Shown: piece by piece, positions 27,940 through 37,378 of the stretch
Numbering within the stretch: the first letter of the stretch is position 1
How the letters are laid out: each line of letters starts with the position of its first letter
Source of the DNA: Mesorhizobium zhangyense
GTDB lineage: Bacteria > Pseudomonadota > Alphaproteobacteria > Rhizobiales > Rhizobiaceae
Assembly: GCF_011045115.1 (NCBI RefSeq)
Contig: NZ_JAAKZG010000015.1
Coordinates: 1 to 64,000 of the forward strand
Length of the DNA: 64,000 bases
Reading direction: 5' to 3'
Translations under genes and position numbers: made by a program
Notes under the pieces: generated by a model
The model's database searches: none
What the model was told of the DNA's origin: nothing
Seen by the model: only the letters and a program-made list of their open reading frames with translations

Positions 27940-28455
27940 TTACATACGGTAAGCGATCGTATCGTTCCAGAAGCGATCCAGGCGCTGGAGAGCCCGGTTC
28001 ATCTGCTTGAACTCTTCGGTGTTGATGCCGCCGACCTGCTCGATCGAGCCGACATGGCGTTCATAAAGGCCTGCAACCACCTCTGCCACTTCCGAACCCT
28101 TGTCGGTAAGGCTGACGCGGACCGAACGGCGGTCGATGCGCGAGCGCTGGTGGTTGATGAAACCAAGCTCGACCAGCTTCTTGAGATTGTAGGAAACGTT
28201 CGAGCCGAGATAGTAGCCGCGGGAGCGCAGTTCGCCCGCCGTCAGCTCCGAATTGCCGATGTTGAACAGCAGCAGCGCCTGGATCGCATTGATGTCGCTG
28301 CGTGCATTGCGGTCGAACTCATCCTTGATAACATCAAGAAGACGGCGGTGCAGTCTTTCAACAAGCTGCAGGGATTCCATGTAAAGCGAGCGGATTGCTT
28401 CGCGACGGTCATCGGATACGCTAGTGGTCTTCGCCACTGGACGGGAAGTGTTCAT
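27940..28455 (-). CDS. ldtR: MarR-type regulator LdtR
   Basis: A 171-residue winged-helix regulator. The MarR core is seen in DINAIQALLLFNIGNSELTAGELRSRGYYLGSNVSYNLKKLVELGFINHQRSRIDRRSVRVSLTDKG, and the long N-terminal helix SLYMESLQLVERLHRRLLDVIKDEFDR matches LdtR of Liberibacter and Sinorhizobium as I know it. LdtR controls L,D-transpeptidase expression and osmotic/cell-wall stress tolerance, which agrees with the neighbouring gene. AGAGG lies eight bases before ATG 28455. Confidence 0.9.
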   Translation of the reverse strand: MNTSRPVAKTTSVSDDRREAIRSLYMESLQLVERLHRRLLDVIKDEFDRNARSDINAIQALLLFNIGNSELTAGELRSRGYYLGSNVSYNLKKLVELGFINHQRSRIDRRSVRVSLTDKGSEVAEVVAGLYERHVGSIEQVGGINTEEFKQMNRALQRLDRFWNDTIAYRM

Positions 28456-28519
28456 TGTCTTTGCCTCTCGTTTGTCGCCCGGTGATTGTTTTGTTTTTCT
28501 CACCTTGATCGCGACACTA

Positions 28520-28540
28520 TCGAATACGTATAAAATTCGA
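28520..28540. promoter_or_regulatory. Interrupted palindrome before ldtR
   Basis: TCGAAT (28520-28525) and ATTCGA (28535-28540) are separated by nine AT-rich bases, 65 bp upstream of ldtR. This is a plausible autoregulatory operator. Confidence 0.4.
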
Positions 28541-28676
28541 CTTAAACGTCAGGCTTAACAAGGGCTTACCCTTGGGTGGTTTCGCAAGAAGGTTAACAAA
28601 CGGCCAGCCGAGGAGCGAAAATTAACCTAAACATTTAGGTAACGCCTGAGATCTCTGGGCAATGGCTGAAAACGGC

Positions 28677-29099
28677 TCAGATCTTGGCCTGCCGTTTCTG
28701 GAAGAAGATCACCACGCGAAAGGCGATGTAGAGCAAGGCCACGAAGGCGTGCGAAACCACGATGGCAAAGCGGTGACCAAACAGATCGGGAAAGCCGGCA
28801 TACATTGTCACTTCGGTCGCCGCGCAGATGAACCAGATCACCGGCCCCCACGACGCCAGCATCCAAAGGCCAATGCCGGCGAAGGGATAGAAGACGGCGA
28901 GGATCACCGCCGTCACCTGCCAATAGACCGGCATGGTATCGAACCGCCACAGCGGCTCGTCGTAGAGCCCGATCAGCCTTATCCAGTAGAGCACGCCGAA
29001 CAGCAGGCAATAGGTCGCGATGATGCGCAGGAACCAGGCGAACGTCGACTCCGCCACCGTGGGCCCTATCGCCGGCGACCTGACAGCGCGTTCGCTCAC
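28677..29099 (-). CDS. DUF6163-like small membrane protein
   Basis: A 140-residue protein with four predicted membrane helices (residues ~25-45, 58-78, 82-102, 112-135) and a conserved-looking RFDTMPVYWQVTAVILAVFYPFAG. A GTG start at 29099 overlaps the stop of the acyl-CoA hydrolase gene as GTGA, which indicates translational coupling. The family name is given from memory of Rhizobiales proteins; function is unknown. Coupling to the upstream enzyme gene is the only clue. Confidence 0.75.
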   Translation of the reverse strand: MSERAVRSPAIGPTVAESTFAWFLRIIATYCLLFGVLYWIRLIGLYDEPLWRFDTMPVYWQVTAVILAVFYPFAGIGLWMLASWGPVIWFICAATEVTMYAGFPDLFGHRFAIVVSHAFVALLYIAFRVVIFFQKRQAKI

Positions 29100-30139
29100 A
29101 GCGCGAGGTCTCCATTCGGCAATGGCGCGAAATAGGCATCGATGGCGGCGGGATCCACTTCTTCCAGCGTCGAGGGCGTCCAGACCGGCGTCGAGCCTTT
29201 GTCGACGATCGCCGCGCGTATGCCTTCGTAGAAATCCCGGCCGTCCAGCATCCGGTTGAGGATGCGGAACTCCATGCGCATGCAATCGTCCATCGACATA
29301 GTCGATCCCGCCGTGATCTGGCGGAAGGCAACGTTGAGGCTGGTCGGTGAGCGCAGGCGCATCGTCGCCAGCGTCTTGGCTGCGAACTCATCGTCGGCTG
29401 CCGCCTTTTCGAGGCTTTCCAGCACAGCATCCAGCGACGGCAATGAAAAATGATGCGCGATCTTCTCCAGCGTTTCCCGGTCAGTCTCGCGCCTGGCCGC
29501 CATGAAGGTCTCGCGCAGCGTCAGGTCGGTCTCGCCCGGCTCGAACAGTTCCTCGAGCAAGGCGCCGATATACTGCGCCTGTATCGTATGCGTCGCCAGG
29601 CCCGACCAGAGCGCGTCGCCATAGCGGATGCGGTTGCCGGTGAGGCCGAGATACATGCCGAAGCTGCCGCCGAGGTCCGGCAGCAGATGGCTGCCGCCGA
29701 CGTCGGGGAAAAAGCCGATGCCGACTTCCGGCATGGCGAATTGCGCGTTCTCGGTCATGACACGGTGCGAGCCATGGAAGGATACGCCGACCCCGCCGCC
29801 CATGACGATGCCGTCGATCAAGGTGATGTATGGTTTTGGAAAGCGGGCGATCTGCGCGTTGAGCCGGTACTCGTCGGCGAAGAATTCAACCGCGGGCCTT
29901 CCGGCACGTCCGGCTTCATAAACATCCATAATGTCGCCGCCGGCCGAAAACGCCTTGCCCTCGGCCTTGACCACGACGCGCATCACCTGCGCGTCCGTCT
30001 TCCACGCGTCCAGAGCCCGCGACAGCGCCCTGACCATATTGTGCGTGATGGCGTTCAGCGCCTTGGGCCGCGTCAGCGTGACGACGCCGGCCATGCCGAT
30101 GTGCTCGAACCGTATTTCGTCGCCGCCGCCAAAGTCCAT
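29096..30139 (-). CDS. 3-hydroxyisobutyryl-CoA hydrolase-type enoyl-CoA hydratase family protein
   Basis: A 347-residue crotonase-fold enzyme, the length of 3-hydroxyisobutyryl-CoA hydrolases (valine catabolism) and longer than ordinary enoyl-CoA hydratases. Oxyanion-hole segments: AFSAGGDI near residue 67 and DGIVMGGGVGVS near residue 112; MPEVGIGFFPDVGGSH follows with the catalytic Glu. The C-terminal extension (LNVAFRQI, MEFRILNRML) is the HIBYL-CoA hydrolase-type. Cytoplasmic. Coupled to the small membrane protein downstream; divergent from hemB. Confidence 0.88.
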   Translation of the reverse strand: MDFGGGDEIRFEHIGMAGVVTLTRPKALNAITHNMVRALSRALDAWKTDAQVMRVVVKAEGKAFSAGGDIMDVYEAGRAGRPAVEFFADEYRLNAQIARFPKPYITLIDGIVMGGGVGVSFHGSHRVMTENAQFAMPEVGIGFFPDVGGSHLLPDLGGSFGMYLGLTGNRIRYGDALWSGLATHTIQAQYIGALLEELFEPGETDLTLRETFMAARRETDRETLEKIAHHFSLPSLDAVLESLEKAAADDEFAAKTLATMRLRSPTSLNVAFRQITAGSTMSMDDCMRMEFRILNRMLDGRDFYEGIRAAIVDKGSTPVWTPSTLEEVDPAAIDAYFAPLPNGDLAL

Positions 30140-30279
30140 GCACAGAATCCCTTCCCTATCGACCGGGACTGCAAGTGCTAAGGAATGCGGCAAGGTGCGT
30201 CAATCTTGCTGGCCTCATTCGCATGGCTTGGTGAACTGCAAAGCCGCATGTTAAAAAACGCGCAACTGGAGATCATGCG

Positions 30280-31311
30280 ATGAACAGACAGACCCGCCTG
30301 AAGCCCGCCGGCGCGCGCACCGTTGACGAGATCACCGGCAGCAGACGGCTGAGGCGCATGCGCAAGGCCGACTGGTCGCGCCGCCTCGTGCAAGAAAACC
30401 ACCTGACAGTGGACGACCTGATCTGGCCGATCTTCGTCATCGACGGCAAGAATGTGCGCGAGCCCATCCCCGCCATGCCCGGCGTGTTCCGGCTTTCGGT
30501 GGATCTCGCCGTCAAGGAGGCCGAACGCGCGGCCAAGCTCGGCATTCCGGCCATCGCCACCTTTCCCAATGTCGATATGAGCCTGCGCGACCAGACCGGC
30601 TCGCATATCCTCGACCCGCAAAACATCATCAACCGCACCACCAGCGCGATCAAGGCTGCCGTGCCGGAGATCGGCGTCATCACCGACGCCGCCCTCGATC
30701 CGTTCACCAGCCACGGCCATGACGGCATCCTGCGCGACGGCATCATCGTCAATGACGAGACGGTGGAGCAGGTCACGGCCGCTGCTGTCCTCCAGGCAGC
30801 CGCCGGCGCCGACATCATCGCGCCTTCCGACATGATGGACGGTCGCATCGGCGCCATTCGCGACGCGCTCGACGCCAACGGCTTTCAGGACGTGGCGATC
30901 ATGTCCTATGCGACGAAGTTTGCGTCGGCCTTCTACGGTCCCTATCGCGAGGCGATCGGCACGCAGGGCCTGCTCAAGGGCGACAAGAAGACCTATTACC
31001 TTGACCACGCCAACAGCGACGAGGCGATCCGCGAGGCCGAGCAGGACCTGGCCGAGGGCGCAGACATGTTGATGGTCAAGCCCGGCCTGCCCTATCTCGA
31101 CATCATCCGCCGCTTGAAGGACGAGTTCCAGGTACCGACCTTTGCCTACCAGGTGTCGGGCGAATATTCGATGATCAAGGCGGCAAGCGCCAATGGCTGG
31201 ATCGACGGCGAGAAAGCCATGCTGGAAAGCCTGCTCGCCTTCAAGCGCGCCGGCTGCGATGGCATCCTGACCTATTTCGCGCCGGAAGTGGCGCAGATGT
31301 TGAAGGGGTAA
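30280..31311 (+). CDS. hemB: Delta-aminolevulinic acid dehydratase (porphobilinogen synthase)
   Basis: A 343-residue enzyme condensing two 5-aminolevulinates to porphobilinogen for haem synthesis. The Schiff-base lysines are in MSYATKFASAFYGP and MLMVKPGLPYLD. The segment DAALDPFTSHGHDG has Asp and other residues where zinc enzymes carry Cys, so this is the Mg-dependent/Zn-independent class common in rhizobia. GGAG is eight bases before the ATG. Followed by a serine hydrolase gene 55 bp on. Confidence 0.97.
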   Translation: MNRQTRLKPAGARTVDEITGSRRLRRMRKADWSRRLVQENHLTVDDLIWPIFVIDGKNVREPIPAMPGVFRLSVDLAVKEAERAAKLGIPAIATFPNVDMSLRDQTGSHILDPQNIINRTTSAIKAAVPEIGVITDAALDPFTSHGHDGILRDGIIVNDETVEQVTAAAVLQAAAGADIIAPSDMMDGRIGAIRDALDANGFQDVAIMSYATKFASAFYGPYREAIGTQGLLKGDKKTYYLDHANSDEAIREAEQDLAEGADMLMVKPGLPYLDIIRRLKDEFQVPTFAYQVSGEYSMIKAASANGWIDGEKAMLESLLAFKRAGCDGILTYFAPEVAQMLKG

Positions 31312-31366
31312 AGCTCAAAAAGCGGCGTGCTACTTCCCCGTCTTCGCTTCGCTCAATAGGCCCGGC

Positions 31367-32506
31367 ATGAACCGCATCGACTACATTTCCAGCCTTTTCA
31401 CAGGCGCCAGCCAGCGCGACAATTTTCAGCGATTGGACAGCATCTTTCCCGTCGCAACGATGACGGCAGCACCAGCGCCGTTCCGGTTCGCCGAAGGTCG
31501 CCCGCTGCAACTTCCCGACCAATATTCTCATGACGGAACCCCGAGAAGCGTCGAGGATTTCCTGTCGCTCACGGAAACGATGGCGCTACTCATCATCGAG
31601 GATGGCGCGATCCGCTTCGAGCGTTACGCGCCCTGGGGCGGGCGCGTAACGAAATGGGTTTCGATGTCGGTCGCCAAGAGTTTCGTGTCGGCAGCGATCG
31701 GGATAGCGGTGCAAGACGGGTTCATCGACAATGTCGGCGAGCCGATAACCGCCTACCTGCCCGCCCTCTCCGGCTCCGCCTACGACGGCGTGCCGATCAG
31801 GGACATCCTGCAGATGTCCTCCGGTGCAAGGTGGAACGAAGATTACAGCGACCCCGAATCCGACATCAACCGCTTCGCCGCCATCTTCGCGCAGGGCGGG
31901 TCATTCGATGCCTTCCCGGCCACACTCTCGCGTGAACGCGCATCCGGCTCATTCAACCTCTACAACAGTACCGACACGCAGGTTCTCGGCATGTTGCTGG
32001 TGGCGGCTACCGGTCGAACAATTGCCGACTACATGCAGGAAAAGCTCTGGCACCCGCTCGGCATGGAGGCGGATGGGCAATGGCTGCTCGATTCGGCCGG
32101 GATGGAAATGGCATTTGCCGGATTGAATGCCGTTGCGCGCGACTACGCCAAGCTTGGCGAGTTGTTCCGCAATGACGGCCTCTGGCAAGGGCGGCAGGTC
32201 GTGCCGGCTGGCTGGGTAAAAGCGTCCTTGACGGCAGACGGTCCGCATCTCCAGCCCGGCGATACCGGACTATCCGACTCGCTGTTCGGTTACGGCTACC
32301 AATGGTGGCTGACGGACGGAGAGGAAGGCGAATTCGCCGCGATCGGCGTCTACAACCAGTTCATTTACGTCAACCCGGCGAAGAAACTGGTCATCGTCAA
32401 GCTCTCATCCAGCCCGGACTATGGCACGGTCAACGACGAGAGCACCTATCGCGAGTACGAGACGATTTCCCTGTTCCGCGCCATCGGCGAGGAATTGGAG
32501 GGCTGA
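31367..32506 (+). CDS. Serine hydrolase, class C beta-lactamase family
   Basis: A 379-residue protein with the penicillin-binding fold: SxxK nucleophile motif in SMSVAKSFVSA (residue ~105) and YxN motif in FNLYNSTDTQVLG; the third motif is degenerate. There is no obvious signal peptide, so it is likely cytoplasmic, an esterase-like member and not a resistance beta-lactamase. Substrate unknown. Confidence 0.88.
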   Translation: MNRIDYISSLFTGASQRDNFQRLDSIFPVATMTAAPAPFRFAEGRPLQLPDQYSHDGTPRSVEDFLSLTETMALLIIEDGAIRFERYAPWGGRVTKWVSMSVAKSFVSAAIGIAVQDGFIDNVGEPITAYLPALSGSAYDGVPIRDILQMSSGARWNEDYSDPESDINRFAAIFAQGGSFDAFPATLSRERASGSFNLYNSTDTQVLGMLLVAATGRTIADYMQEKLWHPLGMEADGQWLLDSAGMEMAFAGLNAVARDYAKLGELFRNDGLWQGRQVVPAGWVKASLTADGPHLQPGDTGLSDSLFGYGYQWWLTDGEEGEFAAIGVYNQFIYVNPAKKLVIVKLSSSPDYGTVNDESTYREYETISLFRAIGEELEG

Positions 32507-32562
32507 CGCTCTCATATGGTTAGCCCTGATGAAAACTGCCCAGCCAACCCGGAATCCGATCG

Positions 32563-33996
32563 ATGAAAGACCGCTTTCTGATATGGACCGCTTTGGCTGC
32601 GGTCGTTCTTTACGTCGTAGCGGCGACTATCAATAATAATCGCTTCGTTCCACCACCTCCCATAGTTCCGGTCGAAAGCGATCCCGTCGTTGAGCGTGTT
32701 TTCCGCGATAAATCCGGGCATGAGATCAGGTTCAAGACGCCGCTGCTCGACGCGTTCCATTACGAGGGCGATGCCGGTTTCTGCGCCGAGCTGAAAAAAT
32801 TGTCGCCGCCCGCTGACGCTTTTGCGGAGACCTCCGAAGCATCCTGCGCGGCGCTTTCCAGCGCCAAACCGGAAGATCGCCCCCGGCAGTTGGTCGAACT
32901 GGCCAAGACGACTGCGGCGGCGACTTCCGCCTCGGACAGCGACAACGCCAGCAAAGACAAACGCGTGACGCTGGCTTTGTCGGCTCTGCGGGCAGCACTC
33001 GATGAAGTCCCGGCGGACGCGCCGGATCAGGTTTCTGAAATTCTCGATAAGTTCTGGGTCGCGCAGTTCGCCAGCGACACCTTTCCCGGCTACCAGCCCT
33101 CATTTCTGTTCGGTGCGGCCTTGGAGGTCGAAAGCGGCGAGGCAGAGATCGCCTTGTGCCCCATCACCGGCAAAACGGATTGCAATCTCTACGTTCCCGA
33201 CAAACTGATTCAGGCTTTGACCGACCTTGGACGGTGGAAATCCGACGAGGCGCTGCTGTTGCGCGCCGCCGAAATGCTGGAACGCACCTACCGCCGCATA
33301 GAAAATCCAAACAAGAATGATGAGCTCGACTTCGCCAAGGACTACATCCGCACACTGGGATACGCCGGTGAAATCAGCGCTGAAAGAGGCGCCGACCACG
33401 TCAGGAAAGGTGCCGCGCCGCTCGAGGCGTGGCTGAAGAAATACGAGAAGGACACGCTGGGCTACGAGCTCGAGCCGATCTACGGCCACCTCGGCGCCGC
33501 CTATGGCCGGATCGCCGACAAGACCAAGGCGCTGGACGACGCGAAAAAGGCCATGCAGTTCGACACCCAGGCCTATCAACTGAGCATGAAGTACCGCAGC
33601 GGCGAGGCCAGTTGGGAAGACATGGCCAATCTCGGCGATTCGACCCTGCTGGTTGGCGAACTCGAGCGCAACGGAGACCAGATAAAGCGGGCGCTCGAAC
33701 TTCATCGCGAAGCCTTCAAGATCACCCACAAATCCAACGACGTCGAGGAAACCAGCTACATGGAAATGAAGCTGGCGCGTACACTTCAGCATTATGCGGC
33801 AGCCGATCTGTCTTCCGTTTCTGACGCCGAAAGAATCCCGTTGATCGAGGAGAGCGTGTCCCTGGCGAACGGCGTCATTCCATTCTTCGAAAGCGCAGGC
33901 TCCCGAATCTATCTCAACATCACGCGCCATGTTCTGGACCAGGCGCAGATCCAGCTTGCGAAACTCAAGGAAGCGCAGGCAGCATCACCGCAGTAG
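32563..33996 (+). CDS. Uncharacterised membrane-anchored helical-repeat protein
   Basis: A 477-residue protein. Residues 7-24 (IWTALAAVVLYVVAAT) form one N-terminal membrane anchor, followed by a Pro-rich segment (PPPPIVPVESDP), so the rest is probably periplasmic. A low-complexity Ala/Ser region lies near residues 110-130. From residue ~225 to the end it is helical with repeats that look TPR-like (EPIYGHLGAAYGRIADKTKALDDAKKAMQFD is the clearest). No catalytic motif was recognised; scaffold or protein-binding function is inferred. Two Cys pairs (DAGFCAEL/EASCAAL, LCPITGKTDC) could form disulfides. Confidence 0.75.
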   Translation: MKDRFLIWTALAAVVLYVVAATINNNRFVPPPPIVPVESDPVVERVFRDKSGHEIRFKTPLLDAFHYEGDAGFCAELKKLSPPADAFAETSEASCAALSSAKPEDRPRQLVELAKTTAAATSASDSDNASKDKRVTLALSALRAALDEVPADAPDQVSEILDKFWVAQFASDTFPGYQPSFLFGAALEVESGEAEIALCPITGKTDCNLYVPDKLIQALTDLGRWKSDEALLLRAAEMLERTYRRIENPNKNDELDFAKDYIRTLGYAGEISAERGADHVRKGAAPLEAWLKKYEKDTLGYELEPIYGHLGAAYGRIADKTKALDDAKKAMQFDTQAYQLSMKYRSGEASWEDMANLGDSTLLVGELERNGDQIKRALELHREAFKITHKSNDVEETSYMEMKLARTLQHYAAADLSSVSDAERIPLIEESVSLANGVIPFFESAGSRIYLNITRHVLDQAQIQLAKLKEAQAASPQ

Positions 33997-34078
33997 ACAG
34001 CGCGCTTCTTGAATTCAGACCGGCAATTACCATGTTTTGGGAAACGGGTTTTCCCGAAACGGAGCTTTTTGGAAAAAC

Positions 34079-34549
34079 ATGAACACACGTGTTCTCGACG
34101 GCGAAATCATTGCGACGCGGCTTGACGACGTTCGCGCTTATGAAGGCGTGCTGTCGCGCCGGGTTTTTGCCTTCTGCATCGACTATCTGATCATCGGCCT
34201 GCTGATGATCCCGTTTGCTATCCTGGTAGCGATTCTCGGCGTCATCACGCTCGGCATCGGCTGGGCTCTGTTCGGCATCCTGTTTCCGATGGTCGCCATC
34301 ATTTACGTGTGGAACACGCTCGGCGGCCGGAACCAGGCCACGGTCGGCATGCGCATGATGGGCATCCGGCTCGACCGCCTCGACGGCAAGCCCATCGATG
34401 GCATGCTCGCAGTCGTCCACACCGTGCTGTTCTGGGCCGGCAATGTCGTCTTGACGCCGCTCATCCTGCTCGCCTCGCTCTTCACCGAGCGCAAGCGCAC
34501 CGTGCACGACCTGCTGCTTGGCACGGTCGTGACGCGCGACGACCGTTAA
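34079..34549 (+). CDS. RDD family membrane protein
   Basis: A 156-residue protein with three to four membrane helices. The family hallmark is seen in SRRVFAFCIDYLIIGL (Arg and Asp of the RDD motif) and NQATVGMRMMGIRL, ending with TVHDLLLGTVVTRDDR. RDD proteins include ion/solute transporters, but most are uncharacterised. The start at 34079 (MNTRVLDGE) is favoured over an upstream in-frame ATG at 34037. Placed just before bpt, as in other Rhizobiales. Confidence 0.9.
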   Translation: MNTRVLDGEIIATRLDDVRAYEGVLSRRVFAFCIDYLIIGLLMIPFAILVAILGVITLGIGWALFGILFPMVAIIYVWNTLGGRNQATVGMRMMGIRLDRLDGKPIDGMLAVVHTVLFWAGNVVLTPLILLASLFTERKRTVHDLLLGTVVTRDDR

Positions 34550-34689
34550 GTTTTCAGCTTTTGGGCGCATGCGATTACGCCCTTGCGCGGATTTGTGACT
34601 GTGCGGTGACTGGTGGTATCAATATCCAGTTGAATTTTTCGCGGCTGCCGCCAAGGTAGAGCGATTCGTGGGAATTGAATCGACGTGCC

Positions 34690-35448
34690 ATGACGCACCA
34701 TACTACCCAGTCGCCGCAATTCTTTCTGACCGCGCCGTCACCGTGCCCCTATATCGACGGCCAGTTCGAACGAAAGGTGTTCACACACCTTGTCGGCGAC
34801 AAAGCTCCGGAGATGAACGACCTGCTTACCCAGGGCGGCTTTCGACGGTCGCAGAACATCGCCTATCGGCCGGCGTGCGAAACCTGCCGGGCCTGCGTGT
34901 CGGTGCGCATCCTGGTCAACGAGTTCAAACCGACGAAGAACATGAAGCGCGTCACGCAGCACAATTCCGACCTTGTCGGCGCCATGCACGACGCCGAGCC
35001 CTCGACCGAGCAGTATTCCCTCTTCCGCAAATATCTCGACGCCCGCCACCGCAAGGGCGGCATGTCGGACATGACAGTGCTCGATTACGCGATGATGGTC
35101 GAGGATACGCACGTCAACACCAAGATCATCGAATACCGCCGGCGCGGGCCGGACAGCTTCATCACGGGCCATGGTCACGGCGAACTGATCGCGGTTGCCC
35201 TGTCGGACCAGATGGCCGACGGCCTGTCGATGGTTTACTCCTATTTCGACCCGGAGATGGACGAGCGCTCGCTCGGCACCTTCATGATCCTCGATCATAT
35301 TGCGCGGGCGCGCGCCGCGGGCCTGCCCCATGTCTATCTCGGCTACTGGGTCAACGGCTCGCGCAAGATGAATTATAAGGTCCGTTTCACGCCGCAGGAA
35401 CATCTGGGGTCGAAAGGCTGGGAGCGCTACGCGCACGAAGCCGTCTAA
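34690..35448 (+). CDS. bpt: Aspartate/glutamate leucyltransferase (L/F-transferase-like, Bpt)
   Basis: A 252-residue protein related to eukaryotic arginyltransferase. The N-terminal Cys cluster CPYIDG ... [14 protein letters not shown] binds haem or metal in the family, and the GNAT-like C-terminal part has [28 protein letters not shown]. Bpt adds leucine from Leu-tRNA to N-terminal Asp/Glu of proteins, sending them to ClpS/ClpAP degradation. Start ATG 34690; a TTG at 34675 is possible. Confidence 0.95.
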   Translation: MTHHTTQSPQFFLTAPSPCPYIDGQFERKVFTHLVGDKAPEMNDLLTQGGFRRSQNIAYRPACETCRACVSVRILVNEFKPTKNMKRVTQHNSDLVGAMHDAEPSTEQYSLFRKYLDARHRKGGMSDMTVLDYAMMVEDTHVNTKIIEYRRRGPDSFITGHGHGELIAVALSDQMADGLSMVYSYFDPEMDERSLGTFMILDHIARARAAGLPHVYLGYWVNGSRKMNYKVRFTPQEHLGSKGWERYAHEAV

Positions 35449-35504
35449 TCGGCTTCTTGGACGCAACCGCGCAACAGTTCCCGTCCTTTCCGGAGTAGTT
35501 CCCC

Positions 35505-36404
35505 GTGTCCGCAAAATTTTCCGACCATGCGAAGGGTCTTGCCCTGACCGCTTTCGGCGGCCTCACGCTCACCGTCGACATTCCCCTGATCCGGCTCGCC
35601 AACGGCGACCACTGGTCCATCCTGTTCATGCGCACCGGCACGACGCTGATCGCAGCCCTTGTCATCTGGGCAATATGGCGCTTCTTCAGCCCGAAAGCGC
35701 CGCAGCTCATTCCGGGCCGTGCCGGGCTTGCTGTGGCAGCCCTCTACGGCCTTGGGTCGATCGTCTTCATAACGGCCGTCTACAACACCTCGACCGCCAA
35801 TCTCGTCTTCATCCTCGCCTTCAACACGATGTTTGCAGCACTCCTGTCGTGGGTTTTCCTGAAGGAGCGCCCGCGGCCGGCAACGCTCATCGCCATGCTG
35901 TTCATGGTATTCGGGGTGCTGATCATCGTCGGCGACTCGGTCGGCACCGGGCAGATGTTCGGCAACGTCATGGCGTTGCTGTCGACGCTCTGCATCGCCG
36001 GCGCCATCACGATCACCCGCGCCAGCGGCAAGGATATGGGCTTCACCTCGCTCGTTGGCGTGGTGTTTCCGTTCGCGGTCGCCGTGCTGATGGTATCGAA
36101 GACCGGTGTCAATGTCGCCGCACCCTGGTGGATCATCCTCAACGGCGCGGTGGTCATGCCGATCGCGTTCTTCTGCCTCGCCAACGGCCCGAAATACATC
36201 TCCGGCCCGGAGGTGGCGATGTTCTACCTGCTGGAGACCATCCTGGCGCCTGTCTGGATCTGGATGATCTTTGCCGAGGCCCCGAGCCGAAACAGCATGA
36301 TCGGCGGCACGATCCTCATCGTCACGCTGGTGGTGCATTCGCTCTGGCAGCTTAGGGATGGGCGCAGGCGCCGAGCCGCTTTGGCGGTTCGGCACCCGGC
36401 GTAG
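35505..36404 (+). CDS. EamA/DMT family transporter
   Basis: A 299-residue protein with ten predicted membrane helices arranged as two EamA repeats (first: ALTAFGGLTLTVDIPLIRLANG; second: VMALLSTLCIAGAITITRAS). GTG start. The substrate is unknown; family members export amino acids or other metabolites. It converges with the VOC gene only eight bases away. Confidence 0.88.
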   Translation: MSAKFSDHAKGLALTAFGGLTLTVDIPLIRLANGDHWSILFMRTGTTLIAALVIWAIWRFFSPKAPQLIPGRAGLAVAALYGLGSIVFITAVYNTSTANLVFILAFNTMFAALLSWVFLKERPRPATLIAMLFMVFGVLIIVGDSVGTGQMFGNVMALLSTLCIAGAITITRASGKDMGFTSLVGVVFPFAVAVLMVSKTGVNVAAPWWIILNGAVVMPIAFFCLANGPKYISGPEVAMFYLLETILAPVWIWMIFAEAPSRNSMIGGTILIVTLVVHSLWQLRDGRRRRAALAVRHPA

Positions 36405-36412
36405 TTTGATCG

Positions 36413-36829
36413 TCAGGCGGCAGGCGCCTCGCAATTGACCATCCACGGCGTGCCGAACTGGTCTATCAGCATGCCGAAACCCTCGGCCCAGAAGGTCTTT
36501 TCGAAGGGCTGCTTGACTTCGCCCTTCTCCGCGAGGGCGTCGAAAACCCGCTTGGCCTCCGCCTTGTCGGTGAATTGCAGCGAGATCGAAAACCCGTCCA
36601 TCTTGGTCTTGTATTGGGGCGGCGCGTCCGAACCCATCAGCACCTGGTCGTCGCCGAAGGTCAGGCGCGCATGCATGATCTTGTCGCGCCATTCCGCCGG
36701 AACATAGCCTTCCGCCGGCGTTCCGGCATGAGGCATCATCATCACGATCTTGCCGCCCAGCACCTTCTCGTAGAATTTGAACGCGGCCTCGCAGGTTCCG
36801 TTGAAGGCGAGATACGTATTGGATTTCAT
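36413..36829 (-). CDS. VOC family protein, PhnB type
   Basis: A 138-residue protein of the glyoxalase/VOC superfamily: MKSNTYLAFNGTCEAAFKFYEKVLGGKI and the C-terminal FWAEGFGMLIDQFGTPWMVN are the PhnB-like signature; the paired beta-alpha-beta repeats are visible. No substrate assigned. The downstream neighbour on this strand is EamA in opposite orientation; upstream is a DoxX-like gene, a frequent pairing in proteobacteria with an ArsR regulator. Confidence 0.9.
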   Translation of the reverse strand: MKSNTYLAFNGTCEAAFKFYEKVLGGKIVMMMPHAGTPAEGYVPAEWRDKIMHARLTFGDDQVLMGSDAPPQYKTKMDGFSISLQFTDKAEAKRVFDALAEKGEVKQPFEKTFWAEGFGMLIDQFGTPWMVNCEAPAA

Positions 36830-36951
36830 GGTCTTCTCCCTGTGATTTCCACTGATTGATTGCCGGCGGTTCTAATGTCCCTCACCCTGCATATTCCGGG
36901 CATGATGGACCGGCCGGGTGACATTCCTATGGCCGGCCCACCGATTTCGCC

Positions 36952-37371
36952 TCAACGCCCCAGCGGTATCAATGCGCGCAGGCGTTCGTCGCGCAGATAA
37001 AGCCCGCCCCAGGCCATGACGCCGAGATAGACGCCGAACAGCGTGTGGGAAAACAGCGGATTGCCGATGCGCACATGGGTTGCGATCGCGCCGCCGAGAT
37101 AGGCCGTGAGCAGGATCGCGCCGAGCACGGCGGTGCGCGGGACTGCGTAAAGTATGGTGCAGGCCAGCGTCAGCACGCCAAGCGTGCGGGCCATGGATGC
37201 GGTCGTGGGCCAGCCGAGTTCGCCCATGGTCTGGGTGACGATGTCGAGCGGCACCAGTTTGATCGCCCCGTCGAAAGCCAGAAACAGGATGAGCAGGCCG
37301 CTGATCGCCCACCCTGCCCGATAGGCACTTTTCGAGACCGATGTTTCTGCAGTGTGGATCGCGGATTGCAT
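36952..37371 (-). CDS. DoxX-like membrane protein
   Basis: A 139-residue protein with four membrane helices, GWAISGLLILFLAFDGAIKLVP at the start and ARTLGVLTLACTILYAVPRTAVLGAILLTAYLGGAIATHVR in the middle, the DoxX-like (PF13564) pattern. ATG 37371 is preferred over 37377 since GGAGG lies seven bases before it. That GGAGG is inside a strong predicted helix with a sequence 70 bases further upstream (see 37379-37473), so its translation may be gated. Confidence 0.88.
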   Translation of the reverse strand: MQSAIHTAETSVSKSAYRAGWAISGLLILFLAFDGAIKLVPLDIVTQTMGELGWPTTASMARTLGVLTLACTILYAVPRTAVLGAILLTAYLGGAIATHVRIGNPLFSHTLFGVYLGVMAWGGLYLRDERLRALIPLGR

Positions 37372-37378
37372 GTTCATT

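Noticed and set aside
31367-32506. Antibiotic-resistance beta-lactamase
   Set aside because: SxxK and YxN are present, but there is no export signal and the third motif is degenerate; a general serine hydrolase is more likely.
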